Origin: Phyto melanocephala
Taxonomy: Eukaryota; Arthropoda; Insecta; Diptera; Rhinophoridae
Length of the DNA stretch: 64,000 nt
Assembly (NCBI GenBank): GCA_941918925.1
Contig: OW799233.1
Coordinates: 123,211,833-123,275,832 of the forward strand
Direction: 5' to 3'
Below, one piece after another: positions 11,601 to 23,080 of this stretch. The notes beneath the pieces are model-generated. The model had not been told where the DNA came from. It worked only from the letters and a program-made list of their open reading frames with translations, and made no database searches. Position numbers and translations under genes: made by a program. Position 1 is the stretch's first letter. Each line of letters begins with the position of its first letter.

Positions 11601-13215
11601 CATTATTGCACTATTTACAGATATGGCCATGAAGTAAAATGGAAATAAGAATCATACTCTTCAGTAGATCTTAAGGTCTAATTCGTATAAAAGTATGATA
11701 GAACCAAACAAAAAAACTTGAAAAGAAATTTTGAAAAAAAAAATAATTTTATTACTTTAAAAAGGTTTGGTATTGGAAATTTTCATATGCATTGCAGGGT
11801 TGCCATTAGGGATTTTAAAATAGTACAATAGAACAATAAAATTGGGGTTGTGAATTGAATTACTAATGCTAGACTTTTTTATGAAAGAAAATTATGCCAG
11901 ACTAGATTGCTGTTCGTCATGTTGACGTTTTTTTCCCAAAGGAATTTAAGAGTAATGAAATTTGCAATGTGTTAAAAACAAAAGATTGTTTTTGTGGGAA
12001 ACTTTACAAAAAAAGGGCAAGAAGTCTCAACGAAATTAAAAAAGCCACAAAATAAGCTGAGTTTAAAAACATTCATAAAAAGTTGTAGACCGCCAAAAAA
12101 GGGTAAAATTGCGACTCTAGTCGACAAGCAGTGTATTCGTAATGGTTAACGATTTTAGATGAATTGTTTATAGAAATAAATATGGCATTCTCAATGGAAT
12201 GTTCACTTCCCATATGAGGCGTGTTCTCCTAAAATGTATGAACTTTTTCTATAAATACAAAGTTTTTAAATTATTTCTTGTCTCTGTGGTTTTGTATTTA
12301 ACTTGAGTTAAACTGTAAAATTGTAAGTATGACAAGTCCAATTCCTATATAAGGAGGATTTTCTAATTAAAATATTTCTTCTTTCTTTTTTCTTTTTTTA
12401 CATGTATAAATGAAAGTATGTGCTTTACTATACAATATTGATAATATTTTTTAAAATTGATAAGGCAAAATTGCATGAGAAATAATTCAGTGATATTTAA
12501 TCCAATTTCTGGATAATCAAAGAAATTGGCAACACTAGTTTATTTACATTTACTATACATTCAAGTATACGAATAGATGTGAAAATTTAACGTGAGAGCT
12601 AAGTTTGATTCAGACATGGGAAATTATAATATTTAAATTTTTTTACTTTTAATAAGTATGTACAATGGCCGGTTTTGTAAAAGAGATCTTTCTAATTTGG
12701 TGAGGTTGTTCACATACTTGTATAGTTGTCGATTCATAATCAACAAACTAAGTTGTCTGCCTATTAGAACACGCATTACAAAAGATTAGTGAACAAGTTC
12801 CGCTTAAATTAAGTGTGGAGAATCCATGGAAATTTCGTTTCCGTTAAACTAAATGTAAATTTTTGGAAAAAATCATTAATATCGAAACGGCTTGATCGAT
12901 TGACAAACATACACTGGAGTGTCAGAAAATGGCTAATTTATTTTGAAAAGTAATTGAATTATATTCAACTGCATATTATATGTCGAACCATAATCGTTTA
13001 ACGAGCGAGATGCAATATCGTATTATCTATTGTAACCCAATTCCAATCCCTACTTACCAGGAATATAATTCTTTACTAAAACAATAATTAATTTGTTGTC
13101 AATACGCAAACACTTTTTATTACTCTAGCCTACCAAGCAAAAAATTAAATATTTGAGCATTACTTAGTTTTTTTTATATATATCAAGCCCATTAAAGGAT
13201 CTTAAAATTTTTTAA
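11601..13215. other. Intergenic DNA without recognised genes
   Basis: A CAGGGTTGCCA string at 11797 resembles a hAT end, but no partner end or 8-bp duplication was found. The nearest complement-like string (TTGGCAACACTAG, 12526) does not match in its flanks. No open frame of interest was seen. Confidence 0.4.
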
Positions 13216-13219
13216 GCCT

Positions 13220-13495
13220 GAATTATAATGCAATATGGCCTTGCTATTAAGTATATGTGTAAAATCTAGGATTTTTATACTTTTTATAAGATTTGGTTCA
13301 TTAATTTCATTGTCAGAGTATTTTGTAGCAAAATGTTTTCACTACACTGTTTTTGAAAGTGATCTGGCACGAAGTTGTTGACAAGACAAAGCTTCTTATA
13401 ACTTGTAAATAAAGATCACTATGATCATGTCTAGATAGTGGTGTTAACTATTTCTGTATATGAATAAGAAAATTTCGAAACAGCTGTAATATTTG
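13220..13495 (-). pseudogene. Decayed duplicate of the 5' end of the SUGCT-like gene
   Basis: The segment aligns over about 270 bp with 18270-18545, the start of the intact CoA-transferase gene and its upstream flank. On the minus strand the aligned frame reads 'CQQLRARSLSKTV', 'SDNEINEP' and 'KSIKILDFTHI'. The functional gene has 'CKQLLAKSFPITV', 'SSNEITEQ' and 'KGIKILDLTRI' in these places. At least three in-frame stops occur. Similarity extends upstream of the start into the CAGCTG-containing flank, so the copy arose by DNA duplication and not by retroposition. It ends within the codons for the 'VAGPYC' region; the rest of the gene is absent. Confidence 0.85.
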
Positions 13496-13499
13496 AGTT

Positions 13500-14930
13500 G
13501 TCTAATGGTATTTTATTTAATTGTTTTAAACAAAGCAAACATAATGCGTAATGTATTTTATACAAGATTTAAAGTTTGGATGGAAAAGATAACATCAGCT
13601 ATTGAAATTGTACTGAATGCTCTTTTGTTGTCTACCAGATAAAAAAAAAATTTAAAAAAAAAAATTACAAAAAATTGAATTTGAAAAAATTTCACAAAGG
13701 ATTTAAGAAATTCGGAAATTTTATTTTCAAGTAACTTAAACTTTTACAGAGAAAAAACTTGCGCAATCGTGTTTTTTGAGCTTTTGACAAGTGTCAAAAA
13801 TATAATGTCCTTCTTAAGTTATTACTTGCAAGTAGTGTATACTTGTTACTAACGAAAATCAGGAGAAATGCAAAAAAAAAAAAAAGAAAAACACAACAAT
13901 TTGTTTAGTGACTAGACATCACTGTGTAGGTCCATTTTTAAAATATCGTCAACAACTAAACTTCAAATAAATTTTAAATAAATGGGACGACCTTTATTAT
14001 TATTATATTATTTACCACAATTATATAAAATACTAGTGAGTTAACGTTTAAACGTATAATTCGAAAACACAGTTTTTCGTTGCAAGCTGACTTCACTTTT
14101 TTCACTTAATCAATCTATTGAGTTCTCCCATAAAATTTAAATTCAAATGATCTTGCGCTATGACCATATAAATTTATTTACGAACTATCCGTTTCGAAAT
14201 GTAAAAATTATATTCAAAATATTTAAATTTTATAGGCTGTCACTGTAGAACCGTAGTATATATTATGTAACTTAAATACTAAAATATACAATACAATAGT
14301 ACTGATCTACCCAACCTCGGCTAGACATAAATATGTGTTAGTTGAAATATCACGATCTTCTTTAAATCTGTGGTTTAGTTTAAGTTTCGCTAGAAAGAAA
14401 ACATATACATAACAAAATCACAATAAATATGAATGATATTAAAATAAATATCTATTAGAATTTCCCCATAATTCGTAAATCACTTTGCTTCACTTAAAAA
14501 AAATTGTTTGAATTAAACGATAAAAAAACAACTTCTATAAAAATATTCTTTTGTGGGGAAGTGATTTACAAAATTAGGGAATTGCCAGTGATATTGATTA
14601 CTTTTTTACCCATCCTTCGTTGTCTGCCCATTTCAGTTGTCAGCTGCACTGCTCACACCAAACTAATGCATAGTCGGTGTGAAAAAAATAATAAATCTTC
14701 ATATGTAAAAATCAGTTGATTGGAAAAAGTGTGTGGAGAAGGTTGTGTGTTAAATAGTGAAATGAGTGTGTTTCTAATTGCTTCGTTTTAGTAAATTGTA
14801 AAAAATAAAAATTTAAATTAAAGATATTGTGTGACCAAAGAAAAGAAAGAAGAATCGTGTAAAAAAGAAAAAAAGACCTTTAATGTTTGTGTTGTATTTT
14901 TTTTATCGTTTATAAAATAGAAGAGATATC
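13500..14930. other. Intergenic DNA; possible promoter and 5' UTR at the right end
   Basis: No open frame with a recognisable product was seen. The last 300 bp before 14936 are less repetitive and could hold a promoter and 5' UTR for the candidate exon that follows. Initiator-like TCAGTT (14632) is present, but such strings are common. Confidence 0.3.
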
Positions 14931-14935
14931 CAACC

Positions 14936-15030
14936 ATGTCGCTTCCCACAAAACCATTTGAGCTAATAAAAAACATTATCAAATCAATAATTAATTATGG
15001 TAAAAGTGAGCTGCATAATTTATTTTTTAT
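14936..15030 (+). CDS. Candidate first coding exon of an unknown gene
   Basis: An ATG in a good fly context (CAACCATG) is preceded by an in-frame TAG and opens 31 codons beginning MSLPTKPFELIKNIIKSIIN. The frame meets a consensus 5' splice site (TTTTAT|GTAAGTACC), which would make a phase-2 intron. The peptide is not recognised. The sequence is non-repetitive, lies between repeats, and is preceded by a plausible leader. It could equally be a chance frame: no second exon was found, and the next 1.8 kb is repeat. Confidence 0.33.
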
Positions 15031-15244
15031 GTAAGTACCTACAATATAAAATTTTAAATTAACTAACTTAAAGAAGTGCACTGGGTCAAACAAGAAACTT
15101 GAAGCAAAACGTTATACAAGGTGGATCAAACTGCTTTTATGTTATAAGTTTATTTGTACTTTTGTTATGCGATGGCGTTTGACAACGTTAGTAAACAAGA
15201 AATGAAAAACGCACTAACTATGTAATAAAGTTTAACATCGTTTT

Positions 15245-16800
15245 TTTATAACCGCCACCAAAAAACTGATGATGGTATATTCATTTTGTCATTCCGTTTG
15301 TAACACATCGAAATATCCATTTTAGACCCCATAAGGTATATATTTTCTAAATCGGGGTTTCATTTTATGACGATCTAGCTATGTCCGTCCGTGTGTCCGT
15401 CTGCTGAATTGACGATAGAGGTCAGACCGAAAAGCTAGGGGGCTCAAATTTTGCCAGAATATTTCCTATACACAAGGTTTGTTTGGTATTGAAAATGGGC
15501 TTAATCGGAATATAAGGAAGAGAGTTATAGCTCGTAATGCAATAGTAGGCCAAAAAAACCCTGTCCTTCCAACATCGAATAAAATGCAATTCTGTCTAAG
15601 CGCATTGACGTAGGGCCATGAAATTTCAAATGTATATTTCCTGAGTAAAAAAATATTTTTTCCCGAAAATTGCTTTAACTTATGAGTTTGGAAAGGAGTT
15701 ATAGATCAAAAAGTACGAACAGTGTATTTTTCGGTATATTCAAAATTTAAAACGTAATAAAACTGACAAAATAGGATGTATGTTTCTGAAATTTTGCAAA
15801 CATTGCTTTTTGGTCAAAGGCTTTGTTGTAACGGAAAATAAATGTGACACGCCCACCTCCAATATAACGCTTTATCTTAAATTCATATAATTATTCTATG
15901 AATAAAGATTTTGAAAGAACAAAGGACTCTTTTTTAAAAAATCTGAGTTAATTTTATTGACAGAAACTATTTCGCACGCTTACTTTAAAAGCTAATTTAA
16001 ATGCTGATAAAATCAACAAAATTAGAGCTACGATGATGAAATTTGCTATAGATATTCTTCTAGTTAATGTCATTGTTACGCCGGAAAATTTAGGTGACAC
16101 GCCCACTTTAACGCCTACCTCCCATATAACCGTTTATCTCAAATTTATATAATTTCTCTATGAATAAAGATTTTGGAATAATAAAGGACTATATTGAAAC
16201 ATCTAAGTTGCATTCATTAGTAGAAACAACTTCAAAACGCCCACTTTAACGCCCACTTTCATTGAAAGTTTACAACAACTTCGACACGCCTACTATTACG
16301 ACCACATTTCTCGTTATCAACTGTTAACGAAATTTAAAAGCTCATAAGACCGACAAAATTGGAGGTATGATGATGAAATTTGCTAATTATATCCCTCAAG
16401 TTAATGTCACTGTTACGCCGGAAAATTTAGGTGACACGCCTACTTTAACGTCTACCTCCCATATAACGGTTTATCTCAAATTCATATAATTTCTCTATGA
16501 ATAAAGATTTTGGAATAATAAAGGACTATAGTGAATTATCTAAGTTGCATTCATTAGTAGAAAAAACTTCAACACGCCTTCTTTAACGCCCACTTTCATT
16601 GAAAGACTAAAATTACGAAAACATTTTACAAGCATATCGAAGTTATACAAAGAAAGTGATACATATTTTAGTATAAAGAAATTATTTCACAGCGATTACC
16701 GTTAATAACAAAATAACAAATTTTGTGCCATAAAAGTACACAAATTTGGTGGTGGGTATTTAAAATTCGGCGCAGCCGAATATAGTGCTCTTAATTGTTT
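15245..16800 (+). mobile_element. Mini-me/DINE-1-like element, long 'cGCCCAC' subtype, uninterrupted copy
   Basis: Plus-oriented sister of the element at 2704-6320. It has a start block at 15250, a 'gaccccataaggtatata' core at 15327-15350, a GTCCGTCCGTGTGTCCGTCTG tract near 15384, and a TTCGGCGCAGCCGAA hairpin at 16769-16783 followed by 'ctcttaattgttttt'. It preserves the empty target sites of both mariners nested in the sister copy. The interior consists largely of tandem-like units rich in GACACGCCCAC. No open frame was seen. Confidence 0.78.
16070..16600. repeat. Direct internal repeats of about 340 bp
   Basis: The string GTTACGCCGGAAAATTTAGG, with the roughly 130 bp that follow, occurs at about 16074 and again at about 16410. 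The duplicated part runs through 'ctatgaataaagattttggaataataaaggac'. A more diverged third unit begins near 15835. The copies differ by a few percent, so this is a recent amplification inside the element. Confidence 0.8.
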
Positions 16801-17142
16801 TTTATTTTTACGATACAGTGGTCAACTATTAGAAATCAAAATTTTGGTAAGAATGTGTTTAATTGTAAATATTTTCTTTTTTTATTTTAAGCAAAAATAT
16901 TTACTACAGTTCATTTAAATTACTTAACTAATTTGATTTAAAAAATTTTAATTTTAACATCGAAATCGGGATATTATTATAAATCAGGTAACTGCAGTTC
17001 GAACAGAATTTTTTTTTTTATATTGTTTAATATAAAGTTTGGCATTTGAAATAAATGAGAGAAAATAGAATATTATTTTTGATGGCTGAAATTTAAAAAA
17101 ATATTTAAGAAAAAATAATCAGCTGACGAATTGAAATTTAAA

Positions 17143-17148
17143 TTTATT
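17143..17148 (-). other. Possible polyadenylation signal overlapping the SUGCT stop
   Basis: On the minus strand the stop codon lies inside GAATAAAT, so a canonical AATAAA hexamer overlaps the end of the coding region. This would give a very short 3' UTR. Other A-rich signals lie downstream and may be used instead. Confidence 0.35.
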
Positions 17149-18502
17149 CAATAATTTTTTTATTTCTAAGTTCACCAATTTGCTCTTTCGTATAACCCAA
17201 AACTTTTTGTAAGACTTCATCAGTATGTTGACCCAAGATCGGTGGTGCTGTACGGGCGTCGTTTTTGGCATTACTAAATACAACGGGCGGTCCCACAACC
17301 TTAACATTGCCATCTTTAGGGTGTGGTAAAGTTTTGACTATTTCAATAGCCCGAATGTGATCATCTTCAAATACTTCATGAATGCTGTTGATTGGACCAA
17401 CCGGAAATGAAACCCTATCAAATAAGTTCATCCATTCTTTTGAAGTTTTCTGCGACAAAATTTTCTCCAATATAGCAATAAGTTCTACTCGATTTTTGAC
17501 ACGATCTTTGTTGGTCTTAAATTTAATATCTTCAGTTAAGTGTTGTAGATTTAGTCTTTCGCATAATTCCTGAAATTGTTGATCACTGCCAGTACCAATA
17601 GTCAAATAACCGTCTTGGGTTTTAAAACTTTGATACGGTACTATACTGGAATGGGCAGTACCCCAACGTTGGGCTTCTAGGCCAGCATTGAGATAGTTGG
17701 ACGCAACATTAATCAACAATGACAGTTGAGTTGATAGAAGATTCACATCAATTTTCTGGCCTTTATTAGTAAATTGGCGCTGCAATAAAGCAGCTAATAT
17801 GGCACCATGAGCATATAGACCGGTAGCTATATCAGTAACAGCTACACCAACCTTAGTAGGTGGACCCCCACGTTCACCGGTAATGTGAAGTAAACCTCCA
17901 ATAGAAGCAGCAATTACATCATAGCCCGGTTTTTTCGCATAAGGTCCCTTTGAACCATAACCGGTTAGCGAACAATAAATTAAGTGAGGAGAAATTTCTT
18001 TAATTTGTTGGTAGCCCAAGCCCAATTCTTCTAATTTACCAGGAACATAATTCTCCACCAAAACATCGCACTTTTTTGTCAATTCGTAGATAATTTCTTT
18101 ACCCTTTTTTAAATCGAGGCAAACACTTTTCTTATTACGATTGCAAGCCAAGAAATACGTTGAATCTTTGCTTTTATTTAGATAGGGAGGACCCCATTTC
18201 CTTGATTCATCACCTCCAGCAAAAGGTCTTTCAATTTTGTATACATCTGCTCCCATATCAGCCAAAATCATTGTACAATATGGCCCCGCTACTATACGTG
18301 TAAGATCTAGGATTTTTATACCTTTTAAAGGATGTTGTTCAGTAATTTCATTGCTAGAGCAGTTTGTTGAACAAGTTTTGTGCTTAACTGTTATTGGAAA
18401 TGATTTAGCAAGAAGTTGTTTGCAAACAGTGCCTCTTAAAATTTGTAGAGTAGTGATCATGTTGGAAGAGTGTTGTAATTTTATAACAGTTTGTTTATAC
18501 AT
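17144..18502 (-). CDS. SUGCT: SUGCT-like family III (CaiB/BaiF) CoA-transferase
   Basis: Intact, intronless 452-codon frame. Family III enzymes move CoA between carboxylic acids through an aspartyl-CoA thioester. The animal member SUGCT (C7orf10) makes glutaryl-CoA from glutarate using succinyl-CoA in mitochondria. Seen here: GIKILDLTRIVAGPYCTMIL (61-80), the family's N-terminal signature; ADMGADVYKIE (81-91); ENYVPG (150-155); SLTGYGSKGPY (178-188); and PGYDVIAASIGG (192-203) with the likely nucleophile D195. GERGGPPTKVGVAVTDIATG (209-228) and FPVGPI (366-371) follow. Length is close to the 438-445 residues of mammalian SUGCT. Residues 1-55 are basic and Ser/Thr-rich, like a mitochondrial presequence. 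Met15 is an alternative start and may be the true one. A partial pseudogene copy lies at 13220. Exact substrate choice is inferred. Confidence 0.93.
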   Translation of the reverse strand: MYKQTVIKLQHSSNMITTLQILRGTVCKQLLAKSFPITVKHKTCSTNCSSNEITEQHPLKGIKILDLTRIVAGPYCTMILADMGADVYKIERPFAGGDESRKWGPPYLNKSKDSTYFLACNRNKKSVCLDLKKGKEIIYELTKKCDVLVENYVPGKLEELGLGYQQIKEISPHLIYCSLTGYGSKGPYAKKPGYDVIAASIGGLLHITGERGGPPTKVGVAVTDIATGLYAHGAILAALLQRQFTNKGQKIDVNLLSTQLSLLINVASNYLNAGLEAQRWGTAHSSIVPYQSFKTQDGYLTIGTGSDQQFQELCERLNLQHLTEDIKFKTNKDRVKNRVELIAILEKILSQKTSKEWMNLFDRVSFPVGPINSIHEVFEDDHIRAIEIVKTLPHPKDGNVKVVGPPVVFSNAKNDARTAPPILGQHTDEVLQKVLGYTKEQIGELRNKKIIE

Positions 18503-19565
18503 AAAAATTAAAAAAACAGCTGTTATTTTTAAGTTATCACAGAGACTGAGTACTTGTCTAACACTATTTTATTTTTATTTTCATATAGGTATTTATATGT
18601 ATTTGTTTTTATCAAAACAACAACCGCACTATCTCCGCACCCGTTTTGTACAATTCTTTGGAAGTCTTCCAGACAACTAATCACAAAGAAATAATGCATT
18701 GAATGTTAAGCTGTAGAGATTTGGTTAAAAAAGAGAACGTTACTTGGCACTCTAAGAGAGAAACCAAATTATATCCAGCGATGCCAGAATAAATGATGCA
18801 ATGATTTAAAAGATTTTTAAATCAAAATAAGATTTGAAGAAGTTTTTCTAAAAATTAAGATTTTGGAAATTTAATTCCCTAACACCTGTCACATGCAATG
18901 TTTAAATTTAATAAATGTTTGTTTGTGCCTTTATCAATTATCTCAATAAAAGAACGTTTTGTAACGAATTATCATTTGCTTAAGACGAATTCACATTTCA
19001 TTGAAAAATATTTTGTACGATAAACTTTTTTATTGAGATTTTTCTGCAGCGCTATGAATTGATTTAAATTAATAAAATTAATAATTAAATAAACATTTAG
19101 TCGAATTAAGAGTTTTTAAAACAAAAGTTTTGTTATGACAAACAATTTGTTTCAAACACATGGTTGAGTTCAACTTTATTTAATTATAAACGACATTACA
19201 CAACTTTGTTAAGTCAATGAACGTATAAATAATTTACGTTTGTAAGTAGGAATTTTAAATTTAAAGATAATTTTAAAAATAAGGGTATTTATTCAAAAAA
19301 TAATGTCGACATTAGTAACTGTGTTGTTTTTCACAACTTTTTTATCTTGATCCGCTAAACATTATTAACAAAAAGTTTTTACCTACTAACTGGTCTAATA
19401 AAACTTTTTCCAAATTTAGCTGATGAGGTTAAAAAATTTAGATTAAATATTTAATTACTAGCTAGAACAGTGCACTAATTTTTTACGTTGCCGAAATTTG
19501 TATTAAATTGAAAATGCTAGCCTAGTTCGACTGCAAACGTTGAATGTTTACAATGTTCGTGCTAT
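18503..19565. other. 5' flank of the SUGCT-like gene and AT-rich spacer
   Basis: A palindromic AACAGCTGTT sits at 18518-18527, about 20 bp upstream of the first ATG. It lies in the part of the flank that is still alignable in the pseudogene copy (ACAGCTGT near 13482), and may be part of the promoter or leader. No other feature was seen up to the repeat at 19569. Confidence 0.35.
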
Positions 19566-19568
19566 AAT

Positions 19569-20187
19569 TATGCCCTTCACACGACAGTGTAAAAGGGTAT
19601 ATACAGGTTTGTCATTCCGTGTGAAATATCGACAATATTCATTTCCGACCCCATAAAGTATATTCTTTTTGAAAGCTTTTGAATAGGGAAGTCGAATGAG
19701 CATTGTCAGTCTGCCCCTCTGTATGTTAGAATCAGTTTTTTATGCCCCCTGAAATCGCCAACACTCGTGTGTGGTATCAAAATATAAAAAATATAGATAT
19801 GATATGTTTTAAAAGGTATTCTGAAAAATTTTGGACACGGTTACTTAACCGGCGATATTATAGGCAAAAATAAATTTTGAAAAAAATGTTTTTTTTTAAT
19901 ATATAAAATTTTTTAAGCTTCTTAATAATTTTTGGACACTTTAAGGACACTAAATTAAAAGCCATGATCTCAAAAATTATTTGTGAGAAAATCTTAAAAA
20001 TTGGTTTAAAACTAACTGAGATATAAGTACCAAAATAAAACAATGTACTACGTAAAAAATCAAAATCAAAGATATGTGTATGAAAATAAACTAGGATAAG
20101 CTACGATGTGATCATTATACTTATGTTCATGATAGTTTAGGGTTTTTTCGGTTCGGCACGGCAGAATATAGCATGTAATAACTTGTT
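19569..20187 (+). mobile_element. Short, internally deleted mini-me-like element
   Basis: It starts with ATGCCCTTCACACGACAGTG, forming the usual 5' hairpin with AAAGGGTATATA. The 'gaccccataaagtatat' core and a degraded GTCY tract (19705-19728) follow. After about 350 bp it ends with 'gataagctacgatgtg', a decayed hairpin (TTCGGCACGGCAGAA) and 'aacttgtttt'. At 619 bp it lacks about half the interior seen in the copy at 9721. Confidence 0.75.
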
Positions 20188-20390
20188 TTAATATTGGTAC
20201 TAATAATTAAAAAAATCTGAAACCTTCAAAGTATTATTATAAATGTGTGAATTATTTTCAGTTATTTATAGAATTTTGACTTTTTAAAAAATGAGTCATA
20301 GTTTAAACTCATTAATGTTAAATTTATAGTTACAAATATTGCTAATATTTTTTTATAGGATTAAGAATAAAAAATTATTTTTTTTTGTTA

Positions 20391-22178
20391 CACATATGGG
20401 CTAATCCGAAAAATTTTAAACCAAAGGCAGAAATTTAAAGTTGCCCAAAATTCAAATGTTTGTTAATAGAATAATAGGATACATATTCAAGCTTCAAAAT
20501 ATATGAGCAATACGGTTGTACGGTGGTTTATTTGTCCTTGGCAGAGGCTTACCTAAACGTACCTCTTGCTTTCATTTATTTTTGTAAAAAAAGGGTATTT
20601 TTCATTGTCAAAAAAGTGGGCAAAACAGTCGTTTCAGTATTTAGCGCTTAGCAAAACTTTGTTTGATTTAATTTTCTTATATTTGCGATACAAATCATAC
20701 TTGTAAGTTATATAATATTTATTAACAATCGGAACTAAAAATGGGTACACTGTGTGTAACGTCCGTAACGGAAAATAGGATTTTTTAAGTTTAATAGAAT
20801 GAATTTTAATAATTTGGTTTCCAAACTAGCTTTATAAACAGAGTTTTTTATGCACTTTAATCTGATGAAAAAAAAAAATACCTTTATTATACTTTTTTTA
20901 AAAAACATAAATGACAAAATGTGTAACGTCCGTAACGGTATGAAAATACCCAAAATTTTATTTTAATATTATGAAGTGGAAGTAAGTGTTTATAATAGAT
21001 TTTCACCTCCTGAATTTGAATCTGCGCTTTAAATTGCTCTAGGTTGCCGAGAACCGGAAAAACTTCACCTCAAAGTAACAAAAAGTGTGTTTAAATAATA
21101 TGCGATCCTCCAATCAGCAACTAAAATTGAGATGAATTTCAAATTCTTCTGAAACCTAAAATAACCCTTTAAAATCAATAATTAGTAATTAATAACCATG
21201 TTGTAAACCTCAACCCCGATGTCCCCCTTCAAATATTTGGCGGTACGCCCATGCATGTAATGTTTACGTACTGGATTTTCCGTTAGAAATTAAGAATTTT
21301 TTTGCTACTTTGAATGGAAAAGGAGCGGTGGACGGTGTTGGCGCTATTGTTAAGCGAAAAGTTTGGCAACTAGTAAAAACCCAAAATCTCATCTTAAAAA
21401 ACGCTCGAGATTTTCACAAATAAGCAAAAAAAAAAATTCGTTTACCTAATTTACGTTGGTAAAAATTGTGTCAAAACTATATCTGAGGAAATATCAAAAA
21501 CATGGATAAATGTAAAAAATATTTCAGCTCTTAAATCATATCATTATTTTTTGGGTTTTTCTATAAAAGTAGCTCTAACAGCTGGGTTTATTAAGCATAA
21601 GATACAATGTTAAACAGTTAAATGACCAAATAAATAATTGAATAAAAGCTACTATAAGAGTTATTAAATATTCTGTAATTTGTTTGTAACTAATAAATTA
21701 ATAGTTACAAGGTTAAAAAGATTTTTAAATACATAAATGTTTTTTATATCCACAATTTGGTTTAATGGAAAAAGTGTAAAGCTCGTAACGTAACGTCCGT
21801 AACAGACAAAAATTAAGATTTTTGTTTAACAAGACTACTTAGACTTCTTTTCTATCCAGGATTGATATCGTCATATATTCCAATTAATTTTTTTTATATG
21901 GATTTTTTTTTGTTTATTATGCAAAATTAGCTAAAAAATGTGCAAATGCACATAAGCCTCAAAATCGACTAACGTCCGTAACGTCCGTAACGGAACTTTA
22001 AGCTAGCATAACTTTTTTTCAAAAACAGTTAACCTTTAAATTTAAAAGTTTTAAAGTACTCCCAAAGAACTGCATTTTGCAAAAAATTTCATGAAAATAT
22101 TCCAATGTGAACGCCAGCAGTGTCAATCAAATTTTGGTGCGAATGTAACGTCCGTAACGCAGGATTAGCCCATATTAC
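20391..22178. mobile_element. Unclassified terminal-repeat element with TAACGTCCGTAACG array
   Basis: ATATGGGCTAATCC at 20394-20407 is perfectly inverted at 22162-22175, bounding about 1.8 kb; both ends abut a TTACA-like string. Inside, the 14-mer TAACGTCCGTAACG recurs at 20757, 20924, 21791 (last base changed), 21970 (two overlapping units) and 22145. No frame of useful length exists. The motif looks like a protein-binding site array near transposon ends. The superfamily cannot be assigned from what remains. Confidence 0.65.
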
Positions 22179-23080
22179 AAATAAAAAAAAAGTTTTTTTT
22201 TTTCTAAAATTAAGATTTTTATTTCGACAAGATTTTTCTGCGGAAATTTCTGGCACCACTGATTATATCTTCGTTCAATAAAGGAGTAAAAAGCGAAGAA
22301 AAGCTAGACTACAATAGATAAAGTACCCATTACATATTCTGATAATTAAAATGCACACAGTTAGTGAGGGTTACATACTTCAGTTCAGCTCATTTGAATA
22401 AATATGTACTTCAACAGCTAATTTATTCAATTAAATGATTTGTACATACAGCGGTTAACTGATTTATCGAATACTCGGTTTAAAGTATTTGCAATTTAAC
22501 TAGCAATTATAGTTATTTAAGTTTTAATTATACCCTTCACACAGTGAAAAAGGGTATATATAGGTTTGTCATTCCGTGTGAAATTTCTACAATTTTTATT
22601 TCTGACCCCATAAAGTATATATTTTCTAAAAGCTTATGAATAGGGGAGTCAATTAAGCACTGTCCGTATGTCCGTCTGTCCGTGTGTATGTTGAACAACT
22701 TTTTGAAGCCCCCGACATTTTCAAGACCAATGTAAGGCAAAAAAATATCAGAAATATTCGGGAGCAGATCGGTATTGAAAATCAGAAACATCGATACCTA
22801 AACAACTGAGATATGAGCAAAAAACCACGACCAAATCGTTTTTTTCACGACAACAACATACAACACATATGTACATACAAACGTGGTATACTGGTTAGAA
22901 TCCCATCGAATCCCTGCTGAGCCAGAAAATTTTATTTTTTTATTTTTTATATTATGTATTATTTATAAAGGATCCGCCATCTAACGTTATATTTTCAACT
23001 AGTGCTTATTTCGTGAATGGTAACACTTAGCTCGTGTCTGATTTGACACATAATTAGTTTTACCCTTCCACTGAACGAAT

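Noticed and set aside
11797..12540. A hAT element starting at CAGGGTTGCCA
   Set aside because: The nearest complementary end (12526) does not share 8-bp flanks and differs in its terminal bases.
17144..18502. Bacterial origin or contamination for the CoA-transferase
   Set aside because: The family is abundant in bacteria, but this copy has a presequence-like N-terminus, AT-rich codons like its surroundings, a nearby pseudogene copy and animal SUGCT-like motifs.
18237..18680. A 147-codon plus-strand protein
   Set aside because: It lies antisense to the SUGCT-like gene's start and has no independent support.
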